Shown: positions 1 to 9,447, numbered from the stretch's first letter. The stretch: 64,000 bases of DNA from Bacillota bacterium (GCA_023411175.1 JAEYPB010000056.1:37402-101401), one strand, 5' to 3'. Notes: generated by a model not told the origin, from the letters alone. Made by a program: numbers and translations.

Positions 1-1620
1 GTCCAGCGCATCCAGCGATTTATCACAAGGATCGGCGCGAAGCAATCGCACAATCTCATCCCGCGCTTCCTGACTTTGGCGGCGAAGCTCCGCTTCAGAC
101 AGCAGGCGCATTGCATAGAGCGCGAGTTCGGCCCGATTCTCATCCGGCAAGCCGGGCAGCACGGCGAGCGCCTCCAAGTAGCTTGTGCTGATGCGTCCGA
201 GCAAATCATACCCAAAACCGAACCCGATCGACACAGGGCGGCGCAGCCTCTCGTGGATCGCCTCAGAAGCCCGCTCGGCAGCCTCTTGATCCAGCGCCGT
301 CTCGGTGTTGAACAGAATTGCGGTTCGGCCCTCGATTGGCGTAACCAGCACTTCGAAGCCCATCTGGCCAAGAACGCAAAGCAGTTCATCTCCGATCGCC
401 TGTGGCTGCGCGCAATCGACCACCGCCACCTGGTAGATCGGATTTTCGAACAACACGTCGTAACGCTTTGCCGCGCTGAAAATCTGCAGTTCTTCCTTCA
501 GGGAGCCTTGCAGCACCAGGTTCAGGAACAGCCCATCGATCAAGGCCTGCTGTTCGTGAAGCTTTTGCTCCGACTTTGACCTGTCGCTGAACATCTGATC
601 GATCTTGCCGCTGATATATTGGCATTCGTCGAGTTCTCCGATCGCCTTATCCGGGAACTTTTTGAGGATGTTGACCAGCGGCTTGGCGTTGCGCCTGGAG
701 ATCGTCAGCGACAATACGACGCCCATCGCTAGGCAGAGCAGGATTCCGGCAGCGCACAGCGCGCCCGCCGAATAGATTGCGCGGAACAGGTTGCGCTGCA
801 TGAACCCGGACACAAAGGAAAGCGACGGATAGGCCGACGAACGCACATACGCCGTGATCCCGCGCGACTGAATGGACCCTTCCGTCAATGGCGCAATTAG
901 AGCCGCCTCGTCCAGCGCGCTCAGCGCCTCGGGCGCCCCGATCGAAACCGCGATTTGCTTGTCCACAATCAGCCCGAAAAACGACAGGCTTTCGCCGATT
1001 TCTCCATATGTACCCATCGCGTCCATCAACGACTGCGTGTCGATCTGCACGACGATCAAGCCCACCGACTCGCCGCAGAATTTCATCTGACGGATGAACA
1101 GCAGGTGGTTGACGCCGCCGGAATTCACCACGACAAACTGCGTCGTAAGATTTCTCTGTTCGTCCGGCCGCCAGTCGTTGAAGATGTTATCGGGGTAGAG
1201 GCTCATCAGCGAAAAGTAGGACGCTTCAGGGTAGAACCCGATGTCGCTCGCTACGCGATGAATCGCCGGATAATAAAGGAACACGCGCTTCACCAGGTTG
1301 CTTGAAGCCCGGAAGTTAAACAGCTGATCGCAGAACTGGTAAATCTCTTTCGTGTTGGCGGATGGAGCGCGGCTGAGCCGCTTCAATCGCGAATTGGTGT
1401 TGTTCAGTTCAAACAAGACTGTATTTCTTCGAATCTCGTCCAGTCGGCTATCGAAGGTCTTTTGCATATGGCGGCTCATATCGCCGCTCATCTGCAGCAC
1501 ATTGTTGCTCATCACCCGAAGCAAGTAGATATCCAGAACTAAAGCGATGAAGAGAATGGCGATGATCACCGTGAGCATGGAGCGAAACCATTTGCGAGTT
1601 ATGCTTCCTTCACGTTTCAT
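1..1620 (-). CDS. YesS-like membrane-bound AraC-family regulator, 3' end cut by window edge
   Basis: An open frame of 540 codons starts at ATG 1620 behind an AGGGG ribosome binding site and runs off the left edge without a stop. Residues about 12-35 and 278-308 are hydrophobic membrane segments flanking a roughly 240-residue extracellular region of the Cache type. After the second segment comes ISRRNAKPLVNIL, then a cytoplasmic region with an SYLEAL motif. This layout matches YesS-like regulators (about 750 residues; membrane sensor, linker, C-terminal AraC helix-turn-helix). The expected DNA-binding end lies outside the window, so a sensor kinase is not fully excluded. No HAMP-His kinase core is seen in the visible part. 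It follows the CUT2 importer operon in the same direction but has its own promoter, and may sense a sugar outside the cell. Confidence 0.7.
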   Translation of the reverse strand, partial: MKREGSITRKWFRSMLTVIIAILFIALVLDIYLLRVMSNNVLQMSGDMSRHMQKTFDSRLDEIRRNTVLFELNNTNSRLKRLSRAPSANTKEIYQFCDQLFNFRASSNLVKRVFLYYPAIHRVASDIGFYPEASYFSLMSLYPDNIFNDWRPDEQRNLTTQFVVVNSGGVNHLLFIRQMKFCGESVGLIVVQIDTQSLMDAMGTYGEIGESLSFFGLIVDKQIAVSIGAPEALSALDEAALIAPLTEGSIQSRGITAYVRSSAYPSLSFVSGFMQRNLFRAIYSAGALCAAGILLCLAMGVVLSLTISRRNAKPLVNILKKFPDKAIGELDECQYISGKIDQMFSDRSKSEQKLHEQQALIDGLFLNLVLQGSLKEELQIFSAAKRYDVLFENPIYQVAVVDCAQPQAIGDELLCVLGQMGFEVLVTPIEGRTAILFNTETALDQEAAERASEAIHERLRRPVSIGFGFGYDLLGRISTSYLEALAVLPGLPDENRAELALYAMRLLSEAELRRQSQEARDEIVRLLRADPCDKSLDALD

Positions 1621-1658
1621 GTCATACCCCTGAAACTGCAAATCCGCCGTGATACTTC

Positions 1659-1687
1659 AGTATAACACAACGCCATATGGCAGACAA
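1659..1687 (-). promoter_or_regulatory. Promoter for the YesS-like regulator
   Basis: On the minus strand the -35 TTGTCT (1687-1682) and -10 TATACT (1664-1659) are separated by 17 bp. Predicted start of transcription is near 1652, about 30 nt before the ATG at 1620. The spacer contains the perfect palindrome GCCATATGGC, which could be an operator. Confidence 0.65.
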
Positions 1688-1812
1688 GTTTTTGCCGTTT
1701 TTTCTGGCATGAAATGCCGGAGAAGCACCACCTTACGGTGATTCGACGGTTCTATGGCCTCTCCCGGAGGAGGGATTGCACCGCGGATCACATGACCAGG
1801 AGCCTTCACATA

Positions 1813-1855
1813 AAACACCGCGCGCAGATCGGGCAGCAATCTGCGCGCGGTGTTT
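1813..1855 (-). terminator. Rho-independent terminator of the CUT2 importer operon
   Basis: A perfect 17-bp inverted repeat (arms 1813-1829 and 1839-1855, 9-nt loop) lies 18 bp beyond the binding-protein stop codon. On the minus strand the stem ends in a short T run (GTGTTTTA). It separates the importer operon from the YesS-like gene. Confidence 0.85.
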
Positions 1856-1873
1856 ATTGAAACCGGGAATTCC

Positions 1874-2845
1874 TTAGAACTTGAACTGATCGACGTTCTC
1901 CGCGGTCCAGACCGATGGGGGCCCCATGATGATGGTCTTCCCGTCGTCGAGCAGGGTGAGCGGGCCGACGCCCGGGATTTCCATGCCGTTCTCAACCTTG
2001 GTGCCGTTGAGCTCGTAATGCGCGACGTACACAGTCAGCTTGCCCAGCATGCCCGGATCCCAGAGGATGCCGAAATCGAGCGAGCCGTCCTTCAGGTAGG
2101 GCGCCGAGTCGGTGGGCATCGAGGAGCCGACGACCGCGACCTTGTCCTGCAGGCCCTTCTCCTGGATCGCCATCGCGGCGCCAATCGGAGCGGGGGTGGA
2201 GATGCCGATGATGCCCTTCAGATCCGGATAGGCGGCCAGCAGCTCGAGGGTCTTGGTGTAGGCTTCCTGCGCGGACTCGTCCGAAGGCACCGGATCGGTG
2301 ACCAGCTTGAGGTTCGGGTACTTGGTCTTTGCGTACTCGAGGCCGTAGTTGATCCAGGTGTTGAGGTTGGCGGCGGTCAGGTAGCCGGTCACGATGGCGT
2401 ACTCGCCCGAGTCGGTGCCCATGGCCTCGACGAGCTTGTCCCAAATGAACTCGCCATAGGCCTTGTCATCGATCTGATGGATGGAGTACTTCACGTCGTC
2501 GCCCTTGGCGGTCGTGTCCCAGTCGACGACCAGAACGCCTTCCTCCTTGCACTTCTGCAGCACAGGGGAGACCGCGTCGGGGTCGTTGGGCGCGATGGCG
2601 AGGCAATCGATGCCGCGGATCAGGAGATCCTCGATCATCTGAACCTGCTGGGCGGCGTCGCCTTCGGTCGGACCGGTGTAGATGACTTCAATGCCCAGTT
2701 CCTTTCCCGCTTCCAGCGCGCCGACTTCGGACGCGTTGAAGTACGGGATGCCAACCAGCTTGGGCATCACAACGATGGTTTCCGCGCTGGCGGCGGCGGT
2801 CAGCACCAGAGAGAGCATGAGCACGAGGGAAAGAACCTTCTTCAT
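1874..2845 (-). CDS. CUT2 sugar ABC transporter substrate-binding protein, RhaS/LsrB-like
   Basis: A 323-residue exported binding protein of the ribose-binding (type I periplasmic) fold that delivers a sugar to the neighbouring permeases. Residues 1-21 are a signal peptide ending ASA before Glu22, with no lipobox cysteine. The mature protein resembles LsrB/RhaS along its length, including PKLVG near the N-terminus, a WD pair at 109-110 and the C-terminal NVDQFKF. Of the residues by which LsrB holds AI-2, the lysine (K29) and first aspartate (D110) are present, but the Asp-Gln pair is replaced by N160-L161. The ligand is therefore more likely a sugar, such as rhamnose or another deoxy-sugar, than AI-2. 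Last gene of a four-gene operon; start supported by AGGAG upstream. Confidence 0.85.
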   Translation of the reverse strand: MKKVLSLVLMLSLVLTAAASAETIVVMPKLVGIPYFNASEVGALEAGKELGIEVIYTGPTEGDAAQQVQMIEDLLIRGIDCLAIAPNDPDAVSPVLQKCKEEGVLVVDWDTTAKGDDVKYSIHQIDDKAYGEFIWDKLVEAMGTDSGEYAIVTGYLTAANLNTWINYGLEYAKTKYPNLKLVTDPVPSDESAQEAYTKTLELLAAYPDLKGIIGISTPAPIGAAMAIQEKGLQDKVAVVGSSMPTDSAPYLKDGSLDFGILWDPGMLGKLTVYVAHYELNGTKVENGMEIPGVGPLTLLDDGKTIIMGPPSVWTAENVDQFKF

Positions 2846-2950
2846 GCAGGTCGCTCCTTTTTTTCTGATATTCCCGTTCTCCGGCCCGGCAACTGCCCTG
2901 ATTACGGACCGGTTGAGAGGCTACGCTTCCGGCATACCCTTGCCGGGGGA

Positions 2951-3943
2951 TTACGCTTTTTTGCGGCCGCGTACGCGGGACGCGAAGAAGTTGACCGACA
3001 GCACGACGACGAGGATCAGGCCCGTGACGATGTCGGTGATGTTGCGGTTGATGCCGATGATGTTGAATCCCGACGAAACCGCCTGCAGGATGCACACGGC
3101 CGTGACCGTGCCAAGGATATGTCCGCTGCCGCCGTTGATGTCGGTGCCGCCCAGCACGGTTGCGGCCACGGCCTGCAAGGTGTAGCTGGAGCCGTAATCG
3201 GCGCGGGCCGAGTTGTAACGCGACATGATTAGGATGCCTGCGATGCCGGCCATCACCGCGGAAAAAATGTACACCTTCATCAGCACCGCGAGGGTATTGA
3301 TCCCGCTGAAGCGCGTGGCCTTCTCGTTTCCGCCCACCATGTAGACGCTGACGCCCCAGGGCGTGCGCTCCACCAGGTAGTAGGCCAGAAGGATCACCGC
3401 CAGGTAGATCAGCATTGTGTAGGGGATGTTCCCCAGCGTACCCGCGCCGATGCGCTGGAACAGCACCGGAAATCCCGAAATTCCCGAGCCTCGGGTGATG
3501 TTGAGCGATATGCCGTTGAAAACCGTCTGCGTGCCCAGCGTGACCAGAAGCGGCGCAACGCCGATGTAGGCCGCGAAGTAGCCGTTGACCATGCCGCACG
3601 CCACGGACACCACCAGGACCACCGCGATGCCGGCGGCGATGATGACGAGATCGGGAATCCCGCCCGCCTCGTTCATCCCGCGCATCAGAAACGCTCCGGA
3701 AATCGCGGCCAGCATCGCCGAATTGACGAGCGAAAGGTTGATGCCGCCCGTCATGATGACCACGCTCATGCCGATCGCGAGGATCCCGAACTCGGCCATC
3801 TGGAAGCCCATGTTCTTGAAATTGCGCACAGTCAGGAACTTGCCGGGCGCGAGGACGCTCATCACCCCGATCAATAAAAGGAGCAGCGCCAGCAGGAAGT
3901 ACAGATTTTTGTTGTGGGAGAAGTGCTCTCGTGCGCGTTCCAC
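2951..3943 (-). CDS. CUT2 sugar ABC transporter permease (LsrD/RbsC family)
   Basis: A 330-residue polytopic membrane protein of the BPD_transp_2 family, forming half of the transmembrane channel of the importer. It has about eight to ten hydrophobic segments and the family-typical YMVGGNEKATRFSGI and VAATVLGGTDINGG regions. It begins at a GTG whose G overlaps the last base of the upstream permease stop (TAGTG), so the two subunits are translationally coupled. The arrangement implies a heterodimeric channel with the 351-residue partner. Confidence 0.9.
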   Translation of the reverse strand: MERAREHFSHNKNLYFLLALLLLLIGVMSVLAPGKFLTVRNFKNMGFQMAEFGILAIGMSVVIMTGGINLSLVNSAMLAAISGAFLMRGMNEAGGIPDLVIIAAGIAVVLVVSVACGMVNGYFAAYIGVAPLLVTLGTQTVFNGISLNITRGSGISGFPVLFQRIGAGTLGNIPYTMLIYLAVILLAYYLVERTPWGVSVYMVGGNEKATRFSGINTLAVLMKVYIFSAVMAGIAGILIMSRYNSARADYGSSYTLQAVAATVLGGTDINGGSGHILGTVTAVCILQAVSSGFNIIGINRNITDIVTGLILVVVLSVNFFASRVRGRKKA

Positions 3944-4998
3944 TAGGCGACCTCCTTTCCCTGGACATCAAGGTCGATGTCGACCTTGGTCTGCCGCCGC
4001 TCGTCGCGGCGCAGCCGGATCATGTCAAAGCTGACCGCGAGCAGGATGATGCCGCCGACAATGATCGCCTGCCAGTAGGTCGAGATGCGCGCGAGCGCCA
4101 GGCCGTTTGAGATAAAGGCGAACAGCATTACGCCCAGGAATGTGCCCAGCACCGAGCCGGAACCGCCGGTTAGAAGCGCGCCGCCCAGCACGACCGCGCC
4201 GATGACGTTCATCTCGTAGCCGATGAAGGCGTTCGGGTCCACCGACTTCATGATGGACGTGTACGTGATCGCCGCGAAACCCGCCATCATTCCGGAGAAC
4301 GTGTAGGCGAAGGTGGTCAGGCGCTTGTTGTTGAGGCCGATGCGCTGCGCGGACACGGGGTTCGAGCCCATGGCCATGATCGACCGGCCCAGCATCGTGC
4401 GCTTGATTAAAAACCAGGTGACCAGCATCGCCAGCGCGAACAAGAGGAACTGGATTGGCATCCCGATTTCCGATCCGTTCGCGTTGCGAACCGAGAAGAA
4501 CTTCAACAGCCCAAAATCGATGATCTGCTGCGGCAGCTGGTTGATCCAGGTGCCGTTTGTGTAGTACTTCAGAAAACCGTCAATGACCGACATCATGCCC
4601 AGCGTCGCGATGATGGGCGGAAGGCCCAGCCACGCGATCATTCCACCGTTCGCAAGGCCGACAACGCCGCCGATTGCGATGCCGAGCAGGTAGATCAGAA
4701 ACAGGTTGTCAAACCCGGTGCGGTTCATGATCTGACCGGTCAGTACCGTCACCAGCGCGAGCTGAGAGCTGATCGATACGTCGATGCCGCCGGTGATGAT
4801 GACCAGCAGCATGCCCATCGCGCAAATGCCCAGCACCGCGTTGGACTTGATTACGTCCATCAGGTTTTCAAACGAAAGGAATACCGGGTTGATCATCCAG
4901 GATATCAGCATGACGCCAAAGAGTATCGCGCCGACCGAAACCTCTTTTTGGCTGACGATACGTTTCAAGCGGTCAGACAAGCCGGACCCTCCTCTCAA
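3943..4998 (-). CDS. CUT2 sugar ABC transporter permease (LsrC/RbsC family)
   Basis: A 351-residue integral membrane subunit of the same importer, related to its neighbour. Conserved family stretches include ITGGIDVSI near residue 67, MAMGSNPVSAQRIGLN in the cytoplasmic coupling region, and VIGAVVLGGALLTGGSGSVLGT. It starts 16 bp after the ATPase stop codon and overlaps the next permease by one base. The charged tail (RRDERRQTKVDID) is cytoplasmic. With the fused ATPase upstream this is a complete CUT2 system. Confidence 0.9.
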   Translation of the reverse strand: MRGGSGLSDRLKRIVSQKEVSVGAILFGVMLISWMINPVFLSFENLMDVIKSNAVLGICAMGMLLVIITGGIDVSISSQLALVTVLTGQIMNRTGFDNLFLIYLLGIAIGGVVGLANGGMIAWLGLPPIIATLGMMSVIDGFLKYYTNGTWINQLPQQIIDFGLLKFFSVRNANGSEIGMPIQFLLFALAMLVTWFLIKRTMLGRSIMAMGSNPVSAQRIGLNNKRLTTFAYTFSGMMAGFAAITYTSIMKSVDPNAFIGYEMNVIGAVVLGGALLTGGSGSVLGTFLGVMLFAFISNGLALARISTYWQAIIVGGIILLAVSFDMIRLRRDERRQTKVDIDLDVQGKEVA

Positions 4999-5014
4999 GG
5001 GAACATTTTCGGTC

Positions 5015-6511
5015 TCACGCGAGCACCGCGCGCTCCATCAGCATTTCCTGGGTGGCGGTCGCGCCGTCGAATTCGCCGGTGACGCGGCCTCTGCGCATGA
5101 CGAGGATTCGGTCGGAAATCGCGAAGATCTCGGGCAATTCGCTGGAAACCATGATGACCGCGATGCCCGAATCGGCGAGGTTGCGCAAAAGCTTGTGGAT
5201 CTCCGATTTTGCGCCGACATCAATACCGTTGGTCGGCTCGTCGACGATGAACACCTTGGGGTGGGTGGCCAGCCATTTGGCCACGACGATCTTCTGCTGG
5301 TTCCCTCCGGAGAACTTGAGCGCCTGCATGGTTGGATATGCGGGCCTTACCCCCAGTTTTTGGATCAGCTCCACGGCCCGCTTCCGGCGCTTCCGGAAGT
5401 CGACCAAACCCATGCGGTTTGTGAAATTGCCGAGGATGGGCAGCGTCAGGTTGCTCTCGGCGTCCTGCTGGAGCACCAGCCCTTCCGTCTGGCGCGATTC
5501 CGGCACGAACGCGATGCCGAGCTTCTTTGCCTCCGCGGGCGAGCGCGGCATGATCTTCTTGCCTTCGAGGAAGATCTCGCCGCTGTCCGGCTGGTTGAGG
5601 CCGAACAGCGAGAGCACGGTTTCGGTACGGCCCGCACCGACGAGTCCGGTGATGCCCAGCACCTCGCCCTTGCGGAGTTGAAAGGATACGTTCTGGTAAT
5701 TGCCGGCCTTCGAGATGTTTTTGACTTCGAGCACGACTTCGCCCGCGCCCTTGCCGGTGAGCCGCTCCTCGCTGATCTCGCGGCCCACCATCATGGAAAT
5801 CAGCTTTTGGCGGTTCATCTCGCCGGTCGGCGCGGTGCCGATCAACTTTCCGTCGCGCAGTACAGTCATGCGGTCCGCTATGCGGAACAATTCGTCCAGC
5901 TTATGGCTGATGAAGATAATCGCCATGCCGCGGTCGCGCAGCGTGCGCACAATTTTAAACAGCGCCTCGACCTCGCCGCTGGACAATGCCGATGTGGGCT
6001 CATCCATGATGAGGAGCTTCGCGTCGTACACCAGCGCGCGCGCGATGGCGACCAGCTGCTGCTTGGCGGTCGACAAGGTGTTCGCGCGGGCGCGAAGGTC
6101 GATGCTGACGCCAAGGCTCTCCAGCGCCTTCCGGGCGGTTTTCTCCATGCCGCGCCAATCCGCGAACCGGTTGCGCTTTTCGATCTGCTCGGAGAACGCT
6201 ATATTTTCCTTGACGGAAAGCGTCGGAAACAATGAAAAATCCTGGTAGATCGCGATGATGCCGTGGCGCATCGCGTCAAGCGCCGACATGCTTTCGGCGC
6301 GCCCTCCCTCGATCTCTATGACCGCGCCCGGATCGGGCTGGTAAACGCCGGTCAGCACCTTGATCAGTGTGGACTTGCCCGCGCCGTTTTCGCCGATCAG
6401 CGCGTGAACCTCGCCCCGCCGGACGTCAAAGCCCACGCCGGACAGCGCATTGACGCCCGGGAAAGTTTTGGACACGTTTTCCAGGCGCAGGAAAACACCG
6501 TTTTCCGCCAT
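5015..6511 (-). CDS. CUT2 sugar ABC transporter ATP-binding protein (RbsA/MglA/LsrA family)
   Basis: A 498-residue protein with two fused ATPase domains that energises sugar uptake. The N-terminal half has Walker A GENGAGKST and Walker B LLIMDEPTSAL. The C-terminal half has the degenerate P-loop GLVGAGRTE, the signature FSGGNQQK and Walker B VFIVDEPTNGID, as is usual for this family. The ATG at 6511 is chosen because GGGAGG lies 7-8 nt upstream; an in-frame ATG five codons earlier would bury that site. First gene of an operon in the order ATPase, permease, permease, binding protein, the same order as lsrACDB. Confidence 0.92.
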   Translation of the reverse strand: MAENGVFLRLENVSKTFPGVNALSGVGFDVRRGEVHALIGENGAGKSTLIKVLTGVYQPDPGAVIEIEGGRAESMSALDAMRHGIIAIYQDFSLFPTLSVKENIAFSEQIEKRNRFADWRGMEKTARKALESLGVSIDLRARANTLSTAKQQLVAIARALVYDAKLLIMDEPTSALSSGEVEALFKIVRTLRDRGMAIIFISHKLDELFRIADRMTVLRDGKLIGTAPTGEMNRQKLISMMVGREISEERLTGKGAGEVVLEVKNISKAGNYQNVSFQLRKGEVLGITGLVGAGRTETVLSLFGLNQPDSGEIFLEGKKIMPRSPAEAKKLGIAFVPESRQTEGLVLQQDAESNLTLPILGNFTNRMGLVDFRKRRKRAVELIQKLGVRPAYPTMQALKFSGGNQQKIVVAKWLATHPKVFIVDEPTNGIDVGAKSEIHKLLRNLADSGIAVIMVSSELPEIFAISDRILVMRRGRVTGEFDGATATQEMLMERAVLA

Positions 6512-6707
6512 GCCTCTGCCTCCCATCGGAAATGCTTTAAATGCAATAATCTATGCGACAAACCCAAAGTTCTACTTATGCCTTTATGATAAGCGTTGCA
6601 ACCTATGGTCGGAAATGTAATTATCAAAGCATTTGGTGGAAAAATCAACGATCCGCATGTTTGCAGAGCGGCGCACAGCGTTCTTGGCAAGAAGGGCAGA
6701 GCAAAAT

Positions 6708-6728
6708 CCGGCGAAACCCATTCGCCGG
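6708..6728 (-). terminator. Probable terminator after the response regulator gene
   Basis: An 8-bp perfect stem (CCGGCGAA/TTCGCCGG, 5-nt loop) 27 bp beyond the response-regulator stop. On the minus strand it is followed by ATTTTG, a short T run. The rest of 6512-6754 should hold the importer promoter, but I see no convincing -35/-10 pair there. Confidence 0.5.
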
Positions 6729-6754
6729 TCATGGTTTGCCACAACGGCGCAGAA

Positions 6755-7510
6755 CTACTTGCTTCGATAATCCGAGGGAGAGACCCCCACGTACTTTTTG
6801 AATGTCTTGCTGAAGTAGTGCTGGTCTTCGAATCCGACGCGAAAGGCGATCTCGTAGACCATGAGATCGGTCTGGTCCATCAGCCGCTTGGCCTCGGCGA
6901 CGCGCACCCGGCCAAGATAGCTGGCGATGGAGAGGCCGTAGGCGCGCTTGAACGCGATGCCCAGGTAGTTGGGCGAATAACCGAGCAGCGCCGACAGGTG
7001 GTTGACGCCCAGCTTCGGGTTCGAAAAACTCTGGTCGATCGCGCGCCGTGCCTGCTCCGCGACGGAGCGCGGCGCTTCGGTCCTGTCCGCTTCGTCGTCC
7101 TTCTGAAGCGCCGTCCGAACCAGCCGCTCGTTTTCCTCGCGTTCTGAAACCAGCGCGTGCAGCCGCTTTGTCATCTGCCGAACGTCTTCCGGGACGACGG
7201 GTTTGAGCACATAGTCGACCGCGCCATAGCTCAGCGCCTGCTTTGCGTAGTCAAATTCCTCGTAACCGCTGATGATGATCGTCGCGGGCCTGTGCGTCCG
7301 CTTCTCAAGCCGCTTCATCAGCTCAATGCCGTTCATTTCGGGCATGGCGATATCCAGAAGCATCGCGTCGATCCGCCTCGTATCGATGATGGAAAGCGCC
7401 TCGGCGCCACTCTTAGCGACAAACGTCTGAAAAAGCTCCAGTCCGTCAATGATCCTGCGCATGCCTTCGGCCAGCAAGCGCTCGTCGTCCACGACCAGCA
7501 AGGTAAACAT
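6755..7510 (-). CDS. Two-component response regulator, receiver plus AraC-type HTH (YesN-like)
   Basis: A 251-residue transcription factor. Residues 1-120 form a receiver domain with the acidic pair D8-D9, phospho-acceptor D53 in MLLDIAMPEM and the conserved lysine in YVLKPV. Residues about 150-251 form a double helix-turn-helix of the AraC family (LSALLGYSPNYLGIAFK and IAFRVGFEDQHYFSKTFKKYVG). It is compact because it lacks the long linker of classical YesN. Its ATG follows the kinase stop directly (TGAATG), so it is co-translated with its sensor. It lies just upstream of the CUT2 importer in the same direction and is its likely activator. Confidence 0.9.
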   Translation of the reverse strand: MFTLLVVDDERLLAEGMRRIIDGLELFQTFVAKSGAEALSIIDTRRIDAMLLDIAMPEMNGIELMKRLEKRTHRPATIIISGYEEFDYAKQALSYGAVDYVLKPVVPEDVRQMTKRLHALVSEREENERLVRTALQKDDEADRTEAPRSVAEQARRAIDQSFSNPKLGVNHLSALLGYSPNYLGIAFKRAYGLSIASYLGRVRVAEAKRLMDQTDLMVYEIAFRVGFEDQHYFSKTFKKYVGVSPSDYRSK

Positions 7511-9271
7511 TCAGGTTCCCCCCGGAATTTTCTTGATCCGCACGCTTGCCACGGTTTCATTGCCGACGCGCGCATAGCGTAGGCCATAGCCCTCGCCGAA
7601 GCACATCAACACGCGGTCGTGGACGTTGGAAATCCCGATGCCGTAATTGCTCGGGGCGTCCGCCTCATCCCGATGGTATAGGAAGCGGTTCATCTCATCC
7701 ACGGTCTCCTGAGTGGCGCTTTCGCCGTCGTCGCGCACCTCCAGCACGACATCGCCTTCTTCCTCATATGCCGAGATTTTCAGATGGCATGTGAGGGATT
7801 GGTTGGTCTGCATTGCGTGGATGATGGAGTTTTCGATCAGTGGCTGAAGGATCAGCTTGGGCGTCAGGCATCCGAGCAGCTTTTCCGGCAGGTCGTACTT
7901 GACGAAGATGGAATCCTCGTACCGTGCCATCTGGATGCCGATGTACAGCTCGATGTGCTTGATCTGCTCGCTCAGCGGGATAAATTCCCGGCCGCGGCTG
8001 ATGCTGATGCGAAAAAAGGACGCCAGATCCTTCGTGATGTGGATGGCCTTTTCATCCTCGCCCGCGCCGATCAGCCAGATGATTGTGGACAGGGTATTGT
8101 ACAGGAAGTGCGGGTTGATCTGGAACTCCAGCGCGCGAATCTGCGCTTCCTTATTTTTTTGCTGCTCCTCGTAGTATTGCCCGATCGCGCTTTCAAGCTT
8201 TTCCAGAATCTGGCCGTATTTGTCGTCCAGAATCGCAATTTCGTTCTTGACCGGCGGGCGGCCTTGCGCCGCAATGGGCGGCGCGTCAAAGGAGGAGACG
8301 CGGCCGATCAGCCGGTAGAGCGGCTTGATGAAACTGCGCGACATCATGGAGCCCAACAGCACGCAAAGCCCGAAGCACAGCGCCGCTACGATCAGCGTCA
8401 TCGAAAGGATGGGCCTGAAGCCCTGGTTGAGCGTCGCCTCCCGGATCTTTTCGAGGTACGTCAGGCCGCGCTGGCTGTCCCGGTGGTAGACCAACACATC
8501 CCCGTTCAGGTTCAGAGAACCGGTTTTTTCGGTCATCATGCCTTCCGGGAGCTTCAGCGCTTCATAGAGGGTTTTTCCATAAAATGCGTCGTCGGTGCAG
8601 GAGACAATGACGCCGCGGTCGTTCACGATCATATAGCGACTGCCCCGCGTGCGCTCGTAGTCCTGATAGAGTTTTCGAAACAGGCTTTCGCGAACGTTGA
8701 CCCGAATCAGCGACACGGGGCTGTTGTCCATGCCCAGCACCAGCCGAACGTAAGGGATTACGCGTTCGCCGCGGTCCCATGTCGCGTCCTGCCACAGGTC
8801 GAAACGTTGAAAGGCATCCCGATCGGGCCGAACGAGACTGGTGGCGTCGATGCACTGGACCGCCGACGCGTCCGCCGAGTAGCGCAGCGCCTCTTTTTCA
8901 CCGATCAGAAGTACCGAGGTCGCCTCCTGGCTGTTGTAGAGGCTGATGATCTGCCGCCGGGCCTGATCCTCGACCATTGACGGCGCGGCCTGAAGGCGGG
9001 CGTTCGGATCGTAATAGGCGCGCACGTACTGGTTGAACGCAACCAGAAGCGTCGCGCCGTGCTTCTCGCGCATGATTTCGTCGGTGCGGTATGCAATGAA
9101 CTCCAGCCGGCTCAGGCTGTCCTGCACGCCTTTTTCCAGCATCGTTCGCGATGACACATCAAGCGATATTGCGCCGATCACGAACACAGGCACGAGGGAT
9201 ACCAGCGCGAATAGAATGGTCAGCCGCGTTTTGATGGAGTACTGTGTAAAAAGCGAGCCGATCTTCTTCAC
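7511..9271 (-). CDS. Sensor histidine kinase, YesM-like
   Basis: A 586-residue membrane kinase: N-terminal membrane segment (about 18-40), extracellular sensor region to about 290, a second membrane segment near 290-315, a HAMP-like linker, then a His_kinase domain with phospho-accepting histidine in FQINPHFLYNTL (about residue 390). The HATPase region has LILQPLIENSIIHA (N box) and the G-box YGIGISNVHDRV. It starts at GTG with GAGGTG just upstream. The sensor region probably detects a sugar or its loaded binding protein and signals to the regulator encoded immediately downstream. The promoter lies 45-73 bp upstream of the start. Confidence 0.9.
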   Translation of the reverse strand: MKKIGSLFTQYSIKTRLTILFALVSLVPVFVIGAISLDVSSRTMLEKGVQDSLSRLEFIAYRTDEIMREKHGATLLVAFNQYVRAYYDPNARLQAAPSMVEDQARRQIISLYNSQEATSVLLIGEKEALRYSADASAVQCIDATSLVRPDRDAFQRFDLWQDATWDRGERVIPYVRLVLGMDNSPVSLIRVNVRESLFRKLYQDYERTRGSRYMIVNDRGVIVSCTDDAFYGKTLYEALKLPEGMMTEKTGSLNLNGDVLVYHRDSQRGLTYLEKIREATLNQGFRPILSMTLIVAALCFGLCVLLGSMMSRSFIKPLYRLIGRVSSFDAPPIAAQGRPPVKNEIAILDDKYGQILEKLESAIGQYYEEQQKNKEAQIRALEFQINPHFLYNTLSTIIWLIGAGEDEKAIHITKDLASFFRISISRGREFIPLSEQIKHIELYIGIQMARYEDSIFVKYDLPEKLLGCLTPKLILQPLIENSIIHAMQTNQSLTCHLKISAYEEEGDVVLEVRDDGESATQETVDEMNRFLYHRDEADAPSNYGIGISNVHDRVLMCFGEGYGLRYARVGNETVASVRIKKIPGGT

Positions 9272-9315
9272 GCTGCACCTCGGTTCCTTTGTAAAAGCAA
9301 CTACCGCCTTTCAGG

Positions 9316-9344
9316 AGATTAACACAAATTCCTCGCGTTTTCAA
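9316..9344 (-). promoter_or_regulatory. Promoter of the kinase/regulator operon
   Basis: Minus-strand -35 TTGAAA (9344-9339), 17-bp spacer, -10 TAATCT (9321-9316). Predicted transcript start is near 9309, giving a leader of about 38 nt to the GTG at 9271. Confidence 0.55.
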
Positions 9345-9447
9345 GCATGCGCGTCTGGGATAAAATGGGGACGCAATGCGCCTGTGCTATCATTGGGATT
9401 ACTATTGTGTTTATTTCGGATGCAAACGCTTCAGAGCGCCCCATTTT

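Noticed and set aside
1874..2845. AI-2 binding protein LsrB
   Set aside because: The gene order and overall similarity fit, but two of the positions that contact AI-2 are changed and no other lsr genes are present.
1850..3232. 460-codon plus-strand frame over the binding protein and permease genes
   Set aside because: Antisense shadow. The minus strand gives a signal peptide and a clear binding protein with its own ribosome site.
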